NCBI GenBank assembly: GCA_038182865.1
Contig: CP116226.1
Span: 2,852,001-2,916,000, forward strand
From: Microbacterium enclense
GTDB lineage: Bacteria > Actinomycetota > Actinomycetes > Actinomycetales > Microbacteriaceae
Direction of reading: 5' to 3'
Length of the DNA stretch: 64,000 nucleotides
The translations under genes were made by a program, and so were the position numbers. The notes beneath the pieces were generated by a model. The model ran no database searches. It saw only the letters and a list, made by a program, of their open reading frames with translations, and was not told where the DNA came from. Positions 52,438 through 61,505 of the stretch are shown here, piece by piece. Positions within the stretch are counted from its first letter, which is position 1, and the number at the start of each line of letters is the position of its first letter.

Positions 52438-53298
52438 TCAGCCCCGCGCGGCCGCCCGCACCTGCACGACGTTCGACTCCTCGTCGACCTCGACGTGGTC
52501 GGTCTGCGCCTTGAGGAAGTCCGAGAAGCTGCGGAAGCCGAGGGCCTTCTCACTGAACGAGGGATCGAGCCGCTTCATCAGGTCCTTCACCGCGGAGGCG
52601 TGCAGCCATTCTCCGTCGGCCCGTTCCCCCTCGAGCTGGATCGCGCGCTCGAGCAGGTTGACCGCCGGGTCCTGCGAGCGCTTGCGTGCTCGGGGGCGCG
52701 AGGGCGCGGCATCCTTCTTCGTCTCGGTGAGCTTCGGGATGCCGGGAAGGGCGTCGTAGTTGTCGAACCGATCGCACGCGGCGGCGAGCGATTTCGCGGT
52801 CGATCCCGCGACCCCGACGCCGACGACGTACCGGCCGAGGCGTTTGCATCGCTGCGCGAGGGGGACGTAGTCGCTGTCGCCGGCGACGATGACGACGTGC
52901 GACAGGTCGGGGAGGCGGAACATGTCCTCGACGGCATCCACGGCGAGACGGATGTCGGCACCGTTCTTCGCGTACGCGGCCGCCGGGAACAGCTGCACGA
53001 GGTCGACCGCTCGGGCGACGAGCTGGGATCGGTACTCCGCGTTCACGGGCGACGACCAGTCCGCGTAGGCACGCGTGAGCACGAGAGTGCCGAACGACGC
53101 GGCGTAGTCGATGACCGCGCCGACGTCGATCGTCGCCTTCGTCAGACGTTCGGCGATCTCGGGGTCGGTGGGGTTGTCGGCGATCTTCTGGCGATCGCGC
53201 GAGTAGGCGTTGCGCCCGTGCACGCGGTCGTACCACGACATCACGATGTTGTCGAAGTCGAGGTAGACGGCGACGCGGGCGTTCTGTGGATCGGGCAT
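52438..53298 (-). CDS. NYN-domain protein with C-terminal LOTUS/OST-HTH-like domain
   Basis: A 286-aa protein. The N-terminal NYN (PIN-like) domain (about 1-175) carries VAVYLDFDNI and VIVAGDSDYVPLA with acidic residues for metal-dependent RNA cleavage (D near 14, 16, 148, 150). A basic linker (ARKRSQDP) leads to a C-terminal winged-helix segment (about 215-286) that resembles LOTUS/OST-HTH RNA-binding domains. Such LabA-like proteins are thought to act on RNA. ATG 53298 has CAGACT 7 nt upstream. Confidence 0.83.
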   Translation of the reverse strand: MPDPQNARVAVYLDFDNIVMSWYDRVHGRNAYSRDRQKIADNPTDPEIAERLTKATIDVGAVIDYAASFGTLVLTRAYADWSSPVNAEYRSQLVARAVDLVQLFPAAAYAKNGADIRLAVDAVEDMFRLPDLSHVVIVAGDSDYVPLAQRCKRLGRYVVGVGVAGSTAKSLAAACDRFDNYDALPGIPKLTETKKDAAPSRPRARKRSQDPAVNLLERAIQLEGERADGEWLHASAVKDLMKRLDPSFSEKALGFRSFSDFLKAQTDHVEVDEESNVVQVRAAARG

Positions 53299-53567
53299 GA
53301 CAACCAGTCTGACCTGTCGGCACGCCCAGGGGTACTCCCGTCGGGTCGGCCGAGCGCGCGGTCGAGCCGTGCCGGGGGCGGACCGGCGTGCGGAGTTCGG
53401 GGGCGACACGCCGTTCGGCGGCCCAGGATGCCACCGTGTCGGGCGCGAAGTCCGCGGGACGGCGCGGCCGCCCGCGGCGACAAGAGACCCCCGCTCGCAC
53501 ACCCAGCGGCAATTCGCCCGCGCGGCAGCCCGCCCGACGGCCCGTCCGCCCGGCGACCCGTCCCGGG
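53299..53567. other. GC-rich spacer, no gene seen
   Basis: Sequence between the NYN and Gfo/Idh/MocA genes without recognisable coding or stem-loop structure. Frames here are Arg/Pro-rich. Confidence 0.55.
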
Positions 53568-54551
53568 TCAGCCCTCGGAGGGGTAGACCACGCCGATCTG
53601 TCGGCGCACCTCGTCGAGGACACCCATGATGGCGACCGTCTCGTCGATGGGGAGCACGTCGCTCGACGTGACGCCGGCGGTGACGAATCGCTCGGCCGCC
53701 TGGGCCTGGAACTGCATTCCCCGCCCGTCGATCTCGGTCGTGAACTCCTCGAGGACGTCGCCGTCGGGGGTGACCACGCGGAACGACGTCGGCGTGTACC
53801 AGACGCGGTCGATCTCGATGCGGGCCTCGGTGCCGACGATCTGCGCGGTGTTCGCCCCCGCCCCGCGCGACGACGAGACGGTGGTCGACAGAGCGCCGCC
53901 GGGGTGCACGAACATCGTGGCGACCTCGGCGTCGCTGCCGGCGTCCGAGATCCGCGCGACGGCCGACACCTGCTCGGGGAGTCCGAGCACGTCGATCGCG
54001 AACGACACCGGGTAGATGCCCAGGTCGAGCAGCGCGCCCCCGCCGAGTTCGAGCGCGTTCAGGCGGTGCGTCGGGTCTGTCGAGATCTTCTGCGTGTGGT
54101 CGGCCGACACCACGCGGATGTCGCCCAGCGTCCCCTCCGCGATGATCTCGCGGATGCGCACCATGTGCGGGAGATACCGGGTCCACATCGCCTCCATGGC
54201 GAGCAGCCCCTTCTCGGCCGCGCGATCGCGGATGATCGCGGCCTCGGTCTCATTGAGCGTGAAGGGCTTTTCGACGAGCACATGCTTGCCGTGGTCGAGG
54301 GCGAGCAGCGCATTGTCGACGTGGCCCGGGTGCGGAGTGGCGATGTAGACGATGTCGACCGTCGGGTCGGCCACGAGCTCGTCGTACGAGCCGTGCGCGT
54401 GCGGGATGTCGTACTTCGCCGCGAACTCGCGCGCGCTCTCCAGACGGCGGGAGCCCACCGCGGCGACATCGAGCCCCGCGGTGCGGAGGTCGGAGGTGAA
54501 GGCGTGGGCGATGCCGCCCGTGGCGAGGATGCCCCAGTGCAGTCCAGTCAT
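53568..54551 (-). CDS. Gfo/Idh/MocA-family oxidoreductase
   Basis: A 327-aa NAD(P)-dependent dehydrogenase with the Rossmann start HWGILATGGIAHAF (about 5-18), the catalytic VEKPFTLNE (Lys about 92) and the C-terminal HxxxD-type dehydrogenase domain with GGGALLDLGIYPV. Resembles the dihydrodiol/D-xylose-type subgroup. ATG 54551 has TACGGT exactly 6 nt upstream, so the longer in-frame start at 54785 is rejected. Substrate not determinable. Confidence 0.88.
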   Translation of the reverse strand: MTGLHWGILATGGIAHAFTSDLRTAGLDVAAVGSRRLESAREFAAKYDIPHAHGSYDELVADPTVDIVYIATPHPGHVDNALLALDHGKHVLVEKPFTLNETEAAIIRDRAAEKGLLAMEAMWTRYLPHMVRIREIIAEGTLGDIRVVSADHTQKISTDPTHRLNALELGGGALLDLGIYPVSFAIDVLGLPEQVSAVARISDAGSDAEVATMFVHPGGALSTTVSSSRGAGANTAQIVGTEARIEIDRVWYTPTSFRVVTPDGDVLEEFTTEIDGRGMQFQAQAAERFVTAGVTSSDVLPIDETVAIMGVLDEVRRQIGVVYPSEG

Positions 54552-54657
54552 ACGTCCACCGTATCGGCGGCGTCGGATGTCGGGCGCGTCGGGCGGGCGC
54601 GTCGGGCGGCCGCGTCGTGCGCGGGAGTCCCGGATGCCGCGGGCATAGGCTCGCACC

Positions 54658-55980
54658 ATGACCGCCGTCGAGCGATTCCGTGAGTTGTTGCGTATCCCCA
54701 CCGTGTCTCGCGTCGACCCCGCCGATGTCGACACCGCCGCCTTCGACGCCTTCCACGCGGCACTGGCGCGTCTGTATCCCCTCACGCACGAACGCCTCGA
54801 TCGCGAGGTCGTCGCCGGGCACTCGCTCCTCTATCGCTGGGCGGGGGAGACCACCGCGCCCCCGCTGGTGCTCCTCGCCCATCAGGACGTCGTCCCGGTG
54901 GACGGGCAGGAGTGGCGGCATCCTCCATTCGACGCGGTGACGGAGGGAGACGGCCCCGAGGAAGCGATATATGCCCGGGGCGCCATAGACGACAAGGGCG
55001 CTCTCGTCGCGATCCTCGAGGCGGTCGAGGAAGCGCTCGCGGACGGCGTCGTCCCGCGAACGGATGTCTGGCTCGCGTTCGGTCACGACGAGGAGACGCG
55101 TGGAACCGGTGCGCAAGCCATCGCCGCTCTGCTGGAGGCGCGCGGTGTGCGTCCCGCTCTCGTCGTCGACGAGGGTGGGGCCGTCGTCGAGGGTGCCGTA
55201 CCCGGTGTCGCCGCGCCGACCGCGATGATCGGTGTCGCTGAGCGCGGTGTCGCGACCTTCGAGCTCATCACGCGGGAGGCCGGCGGTCACGCCTCGACTC
55301 CGCCGCCTCTGCCCGCGACGGCACGCCTGGCGCGGGCGATCGACCGCCTGCGTCGCCGCCCGTTCCCGCGCCGGTTGTCCTCGCCGGTGCGGGCGATGCT
55401 CGGCACCGCCGCAGCGCACACCGCGGAACCGCTGCGCACCCTCTTCCGCCGGACCTCGGCGTCCGCGCCGCTCGTCACCGCGGCCTTCGCCCGGCTGGGG
55501 CCCGAGACGAACGCGCTCGTGCGCACCACCGCGGTCGTCACCCGACTGGAGGGGGCCCCGGGCGAGAACGTCCTGGCCACCACCGCGCGCGCGAGCGTGA
55601 ACGTCCGGCTCCTGACGGGGGACACCCTCGCCGATGCGGCGATCCATCTCCGCCGTGCCGTGGCTGACCCGATGGTCGAGATCGAGCTGCGCCACGGCAG
55701 CGAGCCGTCGCCGGTGTCCCCGTGGCGCGGGCAGGCGTGGCAGCGGCTGTCGTCCGCCGTGGTCGCGACGTGGGGTGAGGACGTGATCCCTCTTCCGTAC
55801 CTCCAACTGGGCGCGAGCGACAGTCGCTTCTACACCGGCATCTCGTCGAACGTGTATCGCTTCGCGCCGTTCCACCTCACCCGGTCGGAGCGCGACGCCC
55901 TGCACGCCCCCGACGAACGCATCCGCGTGGAGTCGTGGCTCCGCGGCATCCGGTTCTATCGCGCACTGCTGGCGTCCTGA
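54658..55980 (+). CDS. M20-family metallopeptidase
   Basis: A 440-aa dizinc peptidase with the metal-binding set H75/D77 (LAHQDVVPV), D111 (GAIDDKG) and E145/E146 (GHDEETRGTG). A dimerisation insert with GGHASTPPPLP follows. It should remove residues from peptides or act on acylated amino acids in the cytosol. ATG 54658 has TAGGCT exactly 6 nt upstream, consistent with a leaderless mRNA. The LacI gene follows on the same strand after 89 nt but has its own promoter. Confidence 0.9.
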   Translation: MTAVERFRELLRIPTVSRVDPADVDTAAFDAFHAALARLYPLTHERLDREVVAGHSLLYRWAGETTAPPLVLLAHQDVVPVDGQEWRHPPFDAVTEGDGPEEAIYARGAIDDKGALVAILEAVEEALADGVVPRTDVWLAFGHDEETRGTGAQAIAALLEARGVRPALVVDEGGAVVEGAVPGVAAPTAMIGVAERGVATFELITREAGGHASTPPPLPATARLARAIDRLRRRPFPRRLSSPVRAMLGTAAAHTAEPLRTLFRRTSASAPLVTAAFARLGPETNALVRTTAVVTRLEGAPGENVLATTARASVNVRLLTGDTLADAAIHLRRAVADPMVEIELRHGSEPSPVSPWRGQAWQRLSSAVVATWGEDVIPLPYLQLGASDSRFYTGISSNVYRFAPFHLTRSERDALHAPDERIRVESWLRGIRFYRALLAS

Positions 55981-56026
55981 GCGCGAGAGGCGCGTCACAC
56001 GCCGAGCAGACCGGCGGGTATTCTCG

Positions 56027-56040
56027 TGTGACCGGTCACG
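56027..56040. promoter_or_regulatory. LacI-type operator (autoregulatory)
   Basis: TGTGACCGGTCACG contains a perfect 12-bp palindrome (56028-56039). A -10-like TATTCT (56019-56024) lies just before it, so a bound repressor would block transcription of the LacI gene. It matches the site at 57183-57196 in 12 of 14 positions. Confidence 0.7.
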
Positions 56041-56069
56041 CAGAGACCGTCGACGCAAAGAGGCGAACC

Positions 56070-57095
56070 ATGAGCGAGACCGACCTTCCGGATGCCACGG
56101 GCCGGGCCCCCAGCATCCGCGACGTCGCACGTCTCGCGGGGGTGTCGTACCAGACCGTCTCTCGCGTGATCAACAACAGTCCGCAGCTGCGCCCGGAGAC
56201 GGCGGCGCGGGTGCGCTCCGCGATCGCCGAGCTGAAGTTCGTGCCGAATCAGGCCGCCCGTGCGCTCGCGACGAGCCGCTCGCGCCTCATCGGGGTGCTC
56301 GGCCCGCGCGCCACGACGTTCGGCGTTGCGACGATGATCCAGGCGGTCGAGTCGGCGGCACGCGCCGCGGGCTACCGGCTCACCGTCACGAGTCTCGTCA
56401 CGAGCGCTCCCGACGACGTCCGTTCCTCGATCGATCACCTCATGCAGCAGTCCGTCGAGGGGCTCATCGCGGTGGCACCGCAGACGAGGGTCGTGCCCAT
56501 CCTCGACGAACTACAGCTCCCCGTGCCGGTGCAGATCGTCTCCTCGACCGGCTCGACCGCGTCGTTCAACGATCAGATCGCCGGTGCCCGGGCGGCGGTG
56601 CGACACCTGATCGAGCTCGGACACACCCGCATCCTGCACATCGCCGGTCCTCGGGACTGGATCGAGGCCGATCATCGCATGCGCGGCTATCTCGCCGAGA
56701 TGGACGCCCACGACCTCTCGCCGCGTCCCCCGGTGCTGGGCGACTGGACGGCGCAGTTCGGCTACGAGGCCGGGCGAGAACTCCTGCGCATGGAGGATGC
56801 GACGGCGGTGTTCGCCGGGAACGATCACATGGCGCTCGGTTTCATGCATGCCGTCCGCGACATCGGTCGATCGGTTCCCGACGACATCGCGGTCGTCGGT
56901 TTCGACGACGTCCCCGAGGCCGCTCATCTCTGGCCGCCCCTCACGACGGTTCGTCAGGACTTCCTCGGCATCGGCCGTCGCGCCGTGTGGGATCTGCTCC
57001 GGGCCGTGGGGGAGAAGGCGGGCGACGATGTCGCTCCCCAGCCCGATCACCTGCGCCTCATCGTGCGCTCCTCGACGGCGCCGCCGAGCCGCTGA
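56070..57095 (+). CDS. LacI-family transcriptional regulator
   Basis: A 341-aa sugar repressor. The HTH (about residues 15-65, SIRDVARLAGVSYQTVSRVIN) is followed by the effector domain with FGVATMIQAVESAARAAGY, TRILHIAGP and DIAVVGFDDVPEAA. ATG 56070 has AAAGAGG at 56057-56063. The matching operators upstream of this gene and of the chvE gene indicate that it represses both itself and the monosaccharide importer. Confidence 0.9.
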   Translation: MSETDLPDATGRAPSIRDVARLAGVSYQTVSRVINNSPQLRPETAARVRSAIAELKFVPNQAARALATSRSRLIGVLGPRATTFGVATMIQAVESAARAAGYRLTVTSLVTSAPDDVRSSIDHLMQQSVEGLIAVAPQTRVVPILDELQLPVPVQIVSSTGSTASFNDQIAGARAAVRHLIELGHTRILHIAGPRDWIEADHRMRGYLAEMDAHDLSPRPPVLGDWTAQFGYEAGRELLRMEDATAVFAGNDHMALGFMHAVRDIGRSVPDDIAVVGFDDVPEAAHLWPPLTTVRQDFLGIGRRAVWDLLRAVGEKAGDDVAPQPDHLRLIVRSSTAPPSR

Positions 57096-57140
57096 GTTCG
57101 TCACATTTCAGCAACGGCTGGACGGTGTGCGCACGAACAC

Positions 57141-57171
57141 TTGACATGCGGGTCCGCCCGAGGGGTACCAT
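57141..57171 (+). promoter_or_regulatory. Promoter of the chvE operon
   Basis: TTGACA (57141-57146) and TACCAT (57166-57171), with 19-bp spacing. The transcript leader would be about 220 nt. The operator at 57183 lies directly downstream. Confidence 0.6.
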
Positions 57172-57181
57172 CACTCACACA

Positions 57182-57197
57182 ATGTGAACGGTCACAT
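57182..57197. promoter_or_regulatory. LacI-type operator of the chvE operon
   Basis: Inverted repeat ATGTGA-ACGG-TCACAT. The inner TGTGAACGGTCACA matches the site at the upstream LacI gene. Centred about 20 bp after the -10, in a position to block initiation. Confidence 0.7.
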
Positions 57198-57397
57198 GAC
57201 TGCGTCACACGGTCGACGGGACTCGCTGCGGAGCGGATCCGTCGAGACGAAGATGTTTCGATCGCGCAGGGAACTCGCCTTCGCCCGTCTCTCGTTTCGC
57301 CCCGCCGATTCGTGCGTGCAGCGTGCCGTCGTCCGCACTGACCGCGGTGGACTCCACGTGGAGAGACCGTGACATGAACCCAATGGAGGGAACCAGA

Positions 57398-58519
57398 GTG
57401 AAGAAGCACAGCATGCTCAAGGCGATCGCGGGAGCGGGCGTCCTCGCGCTCGGCATCGGTCTGGCCGGTTGCGCCGGTGACCGTACCGGTGGCGCCGCCG
57501 CAGGCGAGTCCCAGGAGGCGGGTGGCATCATCGGCGTCGCCATGCCGACGCAGCAGTCGGAGCGCTGGATCGCCGACGGAAACAACGTCAAGTCGCAGCT
57601 CGAAGACCTCGGCTACCAGGTCGACCTGCAGTACGCCAACGACGACATCCCCACGCAGGTCTCGCAGATCGAGAACATGATCACCACGGGCGCGAAGGCC
57701 CTGATCATCGCCTCGATCGACGGCACCACGCTGACCGACGTGCTCCAGCAGGCCAAGGACGCGAACATCCCCGTCATCGCGTACGACCGCCTCATCAACG
57801 GCACCGAGAACGTCGACTATTACACGACGTTCGACAACTACAAGGTGGGCGTCCAGCAGGCCACCTCGCTCCTCACCGGTCTGGGCGTCCTGGACGCCTC
57901 GGGCAAGGACACCGGCGCCGCCGGCCCGTTCAACATCGAGCTGTTCGCCGGAAGCCCCGACGACAACAACGCCACCTTCTTCTGGCAGGGCGCGATCGAC
58001 ACCCTCAAGCCCTACATGGACAAGGGCACGCTCGTCGTCCCCTCCGGCCAGACCGAGTTCGGCCAGGCTGCCATCCTCCGCTGGCTGCCGGAGACGGCGC
58101 AGAAGCGCATGGAGAACATCCTCACCGTCATCGGCGGAACGAAGCTGAACGGTGTTCTCTCGCCCTACGACGGTCTGTCGATCGGCATCATCTCGGCCCT
58201 GACCTCCGGCGGCTACTCCGCCACCGACCTGCCGGTCATCACCGGCCAGGACGCCGAGGTCGGTTCGATCAAGTCGATCATCGCCGGTGAGCAGTACTCG
58301 ACGATCTTCAAGGACACGCGCGAGCTGGCCAAGCAGGCCGTGACCATGGTCGACGACATCCGCAAGGGCGAGCAGCCCGAGGTCAACGACACCGAGACGT
58401 ACGACAACGGCGAGAAGGTCGTCCCCTCGTACCTGCTCGAGTCGACGATCGTGACGAAGGACAACTACAAAGAGGTCCTCGTCGACAGCGGCTACTACAC
58501 CGAGGCCGACCTGGGTTGA
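57398..58519 (+). CDS. chvE: ChvE-type sugar ABC transporter substrate-binding protein
   Basis: A 373-aa periplasmic-binding-protein-like sugar receptor of the ChvE/XylF group, with a lipoprotein signal peptide (lipobox LAGC, Cys about 25) and the core IIGVAMPTQQSERW, NMITTGAKALIIAS, VIAYDRLI and ITGQDAEV. GTG 57398 has GGAGGG at 57385-57390. It captures an aldose such as xylose, glucose or arabinose at the cell surface for the permease and ATPase encoded next. Two hairpins follow before the ATPase gene and may keep receptor mRNA more abundant. Confidence 0.9.
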   Translation: MKKHSMLKAIAGAGVLALGIGLAGCAGDRTGGAAAGESQEAGGIIGVAMPTQQSERWIADGNNVKSQLEDLGYQVDLQYANDDIPTQVSQIENMITTGAKALIIASIDGTTLTDVLQQAKDANIPVIAYDRLINGTENVDYYTTFDNYKVGVQQATSLLTGLGVLDASGKDTGAAGPFNIELFAGSPDDNNATFFWQGAIDTLKPYMDKGTLVVPSGQTEFGQAAILRWLPETAQKRMENILTVIGGTKLNGVLSPYDGLSIGIISALTSGGYSATDLPVITGQDAEVGSIKSIIAGEQYSTIFKDTRELAKQAVTMVDDIRKGEQPEVNDTETYDNGEKVVPSYLLESTIVTKDNYKEVLVDSGYYTEADLG

Positions 58520-58524
58520 TCCCC

Positions 58525-58585
58525 GGCGGGGCCTCGGCCCCGCCACTCTTCGCCTCCGCCGCGGCCCCCGGGTCGCGGCGGAGGC
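58525..58585 (+). promoter_or_regulatory. Two intercistronic hairpins between chvE and mmsA
   Basis: A 9-bp stem with a tiny loop (58525-58533 with 58536-58544) and a 12-bp perfect stem with a 10-nt loop (58552-58563 with 58574-58585). In binding-protein operons such structures often cause partial termination or stabilise the upstream mRNA. Confidence 0.6.
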
Positions 58586-58660
58586 TCCCGCGGGTCTGCA
58601 CCGGACGGCCCCGCCCCACCATCCCCACCGGCCACGAGCCGGTTCTGCAAGGAGGACCTC

Positions 58661-60205
58661 GTGAGCACCATCCTCGAGATGCGCTCGATCACCAAGGAGT
58701 TCCCCGGCGTCATCGCGCTCGCCGACGTGTCGCTGACCGTCGAGCGCGGGACGGTTCACGCCATCTGCGGCGAGAACGGCGCCGGCAAGTCCACCCTCAT
58801 GAAGGTGCTCAGCGGCGTGTACCCCGCGGGCGATTACCGCGGCGAGATCGTCTTCGACGGCAAGACCGTCGAGTTCAAGGACATCCGCGACAGCGAGGCC
58901 GCCGGCATCGTCATCATCCACCAGGAGCTCGCGCTGAGTCCCTACCTCTCGATCGCCGAGAACATCTTCCTCGGCAACGAGATCACGCACCGCGGTCTCA
59001 TCGACTGGGATGCCACGAACCGCGAGGCGTCCAAGCTCCTCGCCCGCGTGGGTCTCGGCGACAGCCCCGACGTGCCCGTCAACGAGATCGGCGTCGGCAA
59101 GCAGCAGCTCGTCGAGATCGCCAAGGCGCTGTCGAAGGACGTCAAGCTCCTCATCCTCGACGAGCCCACGGCAGCTCTCAATGACGACGACTCCGAGCAC
59201 CTGCTCGACCTGATCCGCCACCTCAAGGGGCAGGGCATCACGTGCATCATCATCAGCCACAAGCTGAACGAGATCCGCGCGATCGCCGACGAGGTCACGA
59301 TCATCCGCGACGGTCGCACGATCGAGACCCTGGACGTGGCCACCGGGGGGACGAGCGAAGACCGCATCATCCGCGGGATGGTCGGCCGTGAGCTCGAGAA
59401 CCGCTACCCCGACCGCGACGTCGAGATCGGCGAGGAGGTCCTGCGCATCGAGGACTGGAACGTCAGCCACCCCACGGATGCCACGCGCACGATCATCCAC
59501 AACGCCAACCTGAACGTGCGCGCGGGAGAGGTCGTCGGCATCGCCGGGCTCATGGGGGCAGGTCGCACCGAGCTCGCGATGAGCGTGTTCGGCAAGAGCT
59601 TCGGCTCGCGCATCTCGGGCACTGTCTACATCCGCGGGCAGAAGGCCGACACCTCCACGGTGCCCGCCGCCATCCGCAGCGGCCTCGCCTATGTGACCGA
59701 GGACCGCAAGGGTGCCGGGCTGAACCTCATCGACACGATCAAGCGCAACATCTCGCTCGCCGGGATGCGCAAGCTCGTCAAGGGTGGCTGGGTCGACGGC
59801 GATGAAGAGTACCTGGTCGCCAATCGGTATCGCACCTCGATGAACATCAAGGCGCCCAGCGTCGATGTCGTCGTCGGCAAGCTGTCCGGCGGCAACCAGC
59901 AGAAGGTCGTGCTGTCGCAGTGGCTCTTCTCCGACCCCGAGGTCCTCATCCTCGACGAGCCCACGCGCGGTATCGATGTGGGCGCCAAGTACGAGATCTA
60001 CACGATCATCAATTCCCTCGCGGCCCAGGGGAAGGGCGTGCTGGTGATCTCTTCGGAGCTCCCCGAGCTGCTCGGCATCTGCGACCGCATCTACACCCTC
60101 AGCGAAGGCCACATCACCGGCCAGCTGGCCATCGAAGAGGCCACCCCGGAGGCCCTCATGGTGCTCATGACGAAGGAGAAGGAAGCCGACCATGTCAGCG
60201 CTTGA
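58661..60205 (+). CDS. mmsA: Monosaccharide ABC transporter ATP-binding protein (tandem domains)
   Basis: A 514-aa ATPase with two fused ABC domains. Domain 1 has Walker A GENGAGKS (about 37-44) and Walker B LLILDEPTAAL. Domain 2 has the degenerate Walker A-like LMGAGRTE and a proper signature LSGGNQQKV with VLILDEPTRGID. It powers import of the sugar bound by ChvE. GTG 58661 has AAGGAGG at 58649-58655. It overlaps the permease start by 14 nt. Confidence 0.93.
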   Translation: MSTILEMRSITKEFPGVIALADVSLTVERGTVHAICGENGAGKSTLMKVLSGVYPAGDYRGEIVFDGKTVEFKDIRDSEAAGIVIIHQELALSPYLSIAENIFLGNEITHRGLIDWDATNREASKLLARVGLGDSPDVPVNEIGVGKQQLVEIAKALSKDVKLLILDEPTAALNDDDSEHLLDLIRHLKGQGITCIIISHKLNEIRAIADEVTIIRDGRTIETLDVATGGTSEDRIIRGMVGRELENRYPDRDVEIGEEVLRIEDWNVSHPTDATRTIIHNANLNVRAGEVVGIAGLMGAGRTELAMSVFGKSFGSRISGTVYIRGQKADTSTVPAAIRSGLAYVTEDRKGAGLNLIDTIKRNISLAGMRKLVKGGWVDGDEEYLVANRYRTSMNIKAPSVDVVVGKLSGGNQQKVVLSQWLFSDPEVLILDEPTRGIDVGAKYEIYTIINSLAAQGKGVLVISSELPELLGICDRIYTLSEGHITGQLAIEEATPEALMVLMTKEKEADHVSA

Positions 60206-61457
60206 CAACACCGCGACCCAGGCGGGCCCGGGCGGAACCCCGCGGGGGCCCGTCGGTGGCGCCGCCGGGGGAGCCGGCAGCATCGTTCAGTTCTTCACCT
60301 CGCGACTGCGCGAGATCGGCATCTTCATCGCGCTGATCGTGATCGTCCTGCTGTTCCAGGCTCTGACGGGCGGCCGTCTGCTCACCGCGGGCAACGTGTC
60401 GAACATCATCGTCCAGAACAGCTACATCCTGATCCTCGCGATCGGCATGGTGATGATCATCATCGCCGGGCACATCGACCTCTCCGTGGGGTCGGTCGCC
60501 GCCTTCGTCGGAGCCGTCTCGGGTGTGCTCATCGTGCAGTGGGGCCTGCCCTGGTGGCTCGGCATCCTGCTCTCGCTCCTCCTCGGCGCCGTCGTGGGCA
60601 TGTGGCAGGGATTCTGGGTGGCCTACATCGGGATCCCGGCGTTCATCGTGACGCTGGCGGGCATGCTCCTGTTCCGCGGCCTGACGCAGATGACGCTCGG
60701 CAACACGCAGATCACGCCGTTCCCGACCGAGTACCGCCAACTCGGCGGGGGGTACCTCTTCCCCGATCTCTTCCCCGCGGCGTCCTCGCCCGCGGAATGG
60801 ATCACGGTCGCTCTCGGTGCGCTGACCCTCGTGCTCTTCGTCTTCTCGCAGGTGCGTCAGCGGGCGAAGCGCGCGGCGCTGGAACTGCACAACGAGCCGA
60901 CGGTGTGGTTCCTGTTCAAGGTCATCGGTGGGGGCGCCCTCATCGCGTACCTCACCTACCTGCTCGGTGTCGCGCCCGGCTCGCGCGGAACGCCCATCGT
61001 GCTGGTCGTGCTCGCGGTGCTCATCATCGGGTACTCCACCGTCATGAGCCGCAGCGTCTTCGGTCGTCACATCTATGCGATCGGCGGCAACCGCACCGCC
61101 GCGAAGCTGTCGGGCATCAACACCCGCCGCGTCGACTTCCTGCTCTTCGTGAACATGGGTGTGCTCGCGGCCCTCGCGGGCATCGTGTTCACCGGCCGCC
61201 TGAACTCCGCCGGTCCCGGTGCCGGAAACCTGTTCGAGCTGGATGCCATCGCCGCCGCCTTCATCGGTGGCGCGGCCGTGCAGGGCGGTGTCGGCCGCGT
61301 GGTCGGTGCCATCGCCGGTGGTCTGGTCATGGGTGTGCTCAACAACGGCATGTCGCTCATGGGCATCTCGACCGACGTGCAGCAGTTCATCAAGGGACTC
61401 GTGCTGCTGCTGGCCGTGGCCTTCGACGTCTGGAACAAGAACCGCACGCGCGGTTGA
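60192..61457 (+). CDS. mmsB: Monosaccharide ABC transporter permease
   Basis: A 421-aa membrane permease of the MmsB/GguB type. It has about ten hydrophobic segments and the family GHIDLSVGSVAAFVG near residue 93. ELDAIAAAFIGGAAVQGGVG and the C-terminal helix follow. ATG 60192 lies within the ATPase gene end. With the two preceding genes it completes a CUT2 sugar importer. Confidence 0.92.
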   Translation: MSALDNTATQAGPGGTPRGPVGGAAGGAGSIVQFFTSRLREIGIFIALIVIVLLFQALTGGRLLTAGNVSNIIVQNSYILILAIGMVMIIIAGHIDLSVGSVAAFVGAVSGVLIVQWGLPWWLGILLSLLLGAVVGMWQGFWVAYIGIPAFIVTLAGMLLFRGLTQMTLGNTQITPFPTEYRQLGGGYLFPDLFPAASSPAEWITVALGALTLVLFVFSQVRQRAKRAALELHNEPTVWFLFKVIGGGALIAYLTYLLGVAPGSRGTPIVLVVLAVLIIGYSTVMSRSVFGRHIYAIGGNRTAAKLSGINTRRVDFLLFVNMGVLAALAGIVFTGRLNSAGPGAGNLFELDAIAAAFIGGAAVQGGVGRVVGAIAGGLVMGVLNNGMSLMGISTDVQQFIKGLVLLLAVAFDVWNKNRTRG

Positions 61458-61469
61458 GCCCGGCTCATC

Positions 61470-61505
61470 CGAAACGCCCCGTCGCTTCCGCGGCGGGGCG
61501 TTTCG
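61470..61505 (+). terminator. Terminator of the chvE-mmsAB operon
   Basis: A 12-bp perfect stem (61470-61481 with 61494-61505) and a 12-nt loop begin 13 nt after the stop codon. The tail is weak in T, as usual at this GC content. Confidence 0.75.

Noticed and set aside
57101..60283. 1060-aa open frame antisense to the chvE-mmsA genes
   Set aside because: Composition (Val/Asp/Arg/His-rich) is the usual antisense shadow of high-GC genes. The plus strand holds three recognisable transporter genes with ribosome-binding sites.
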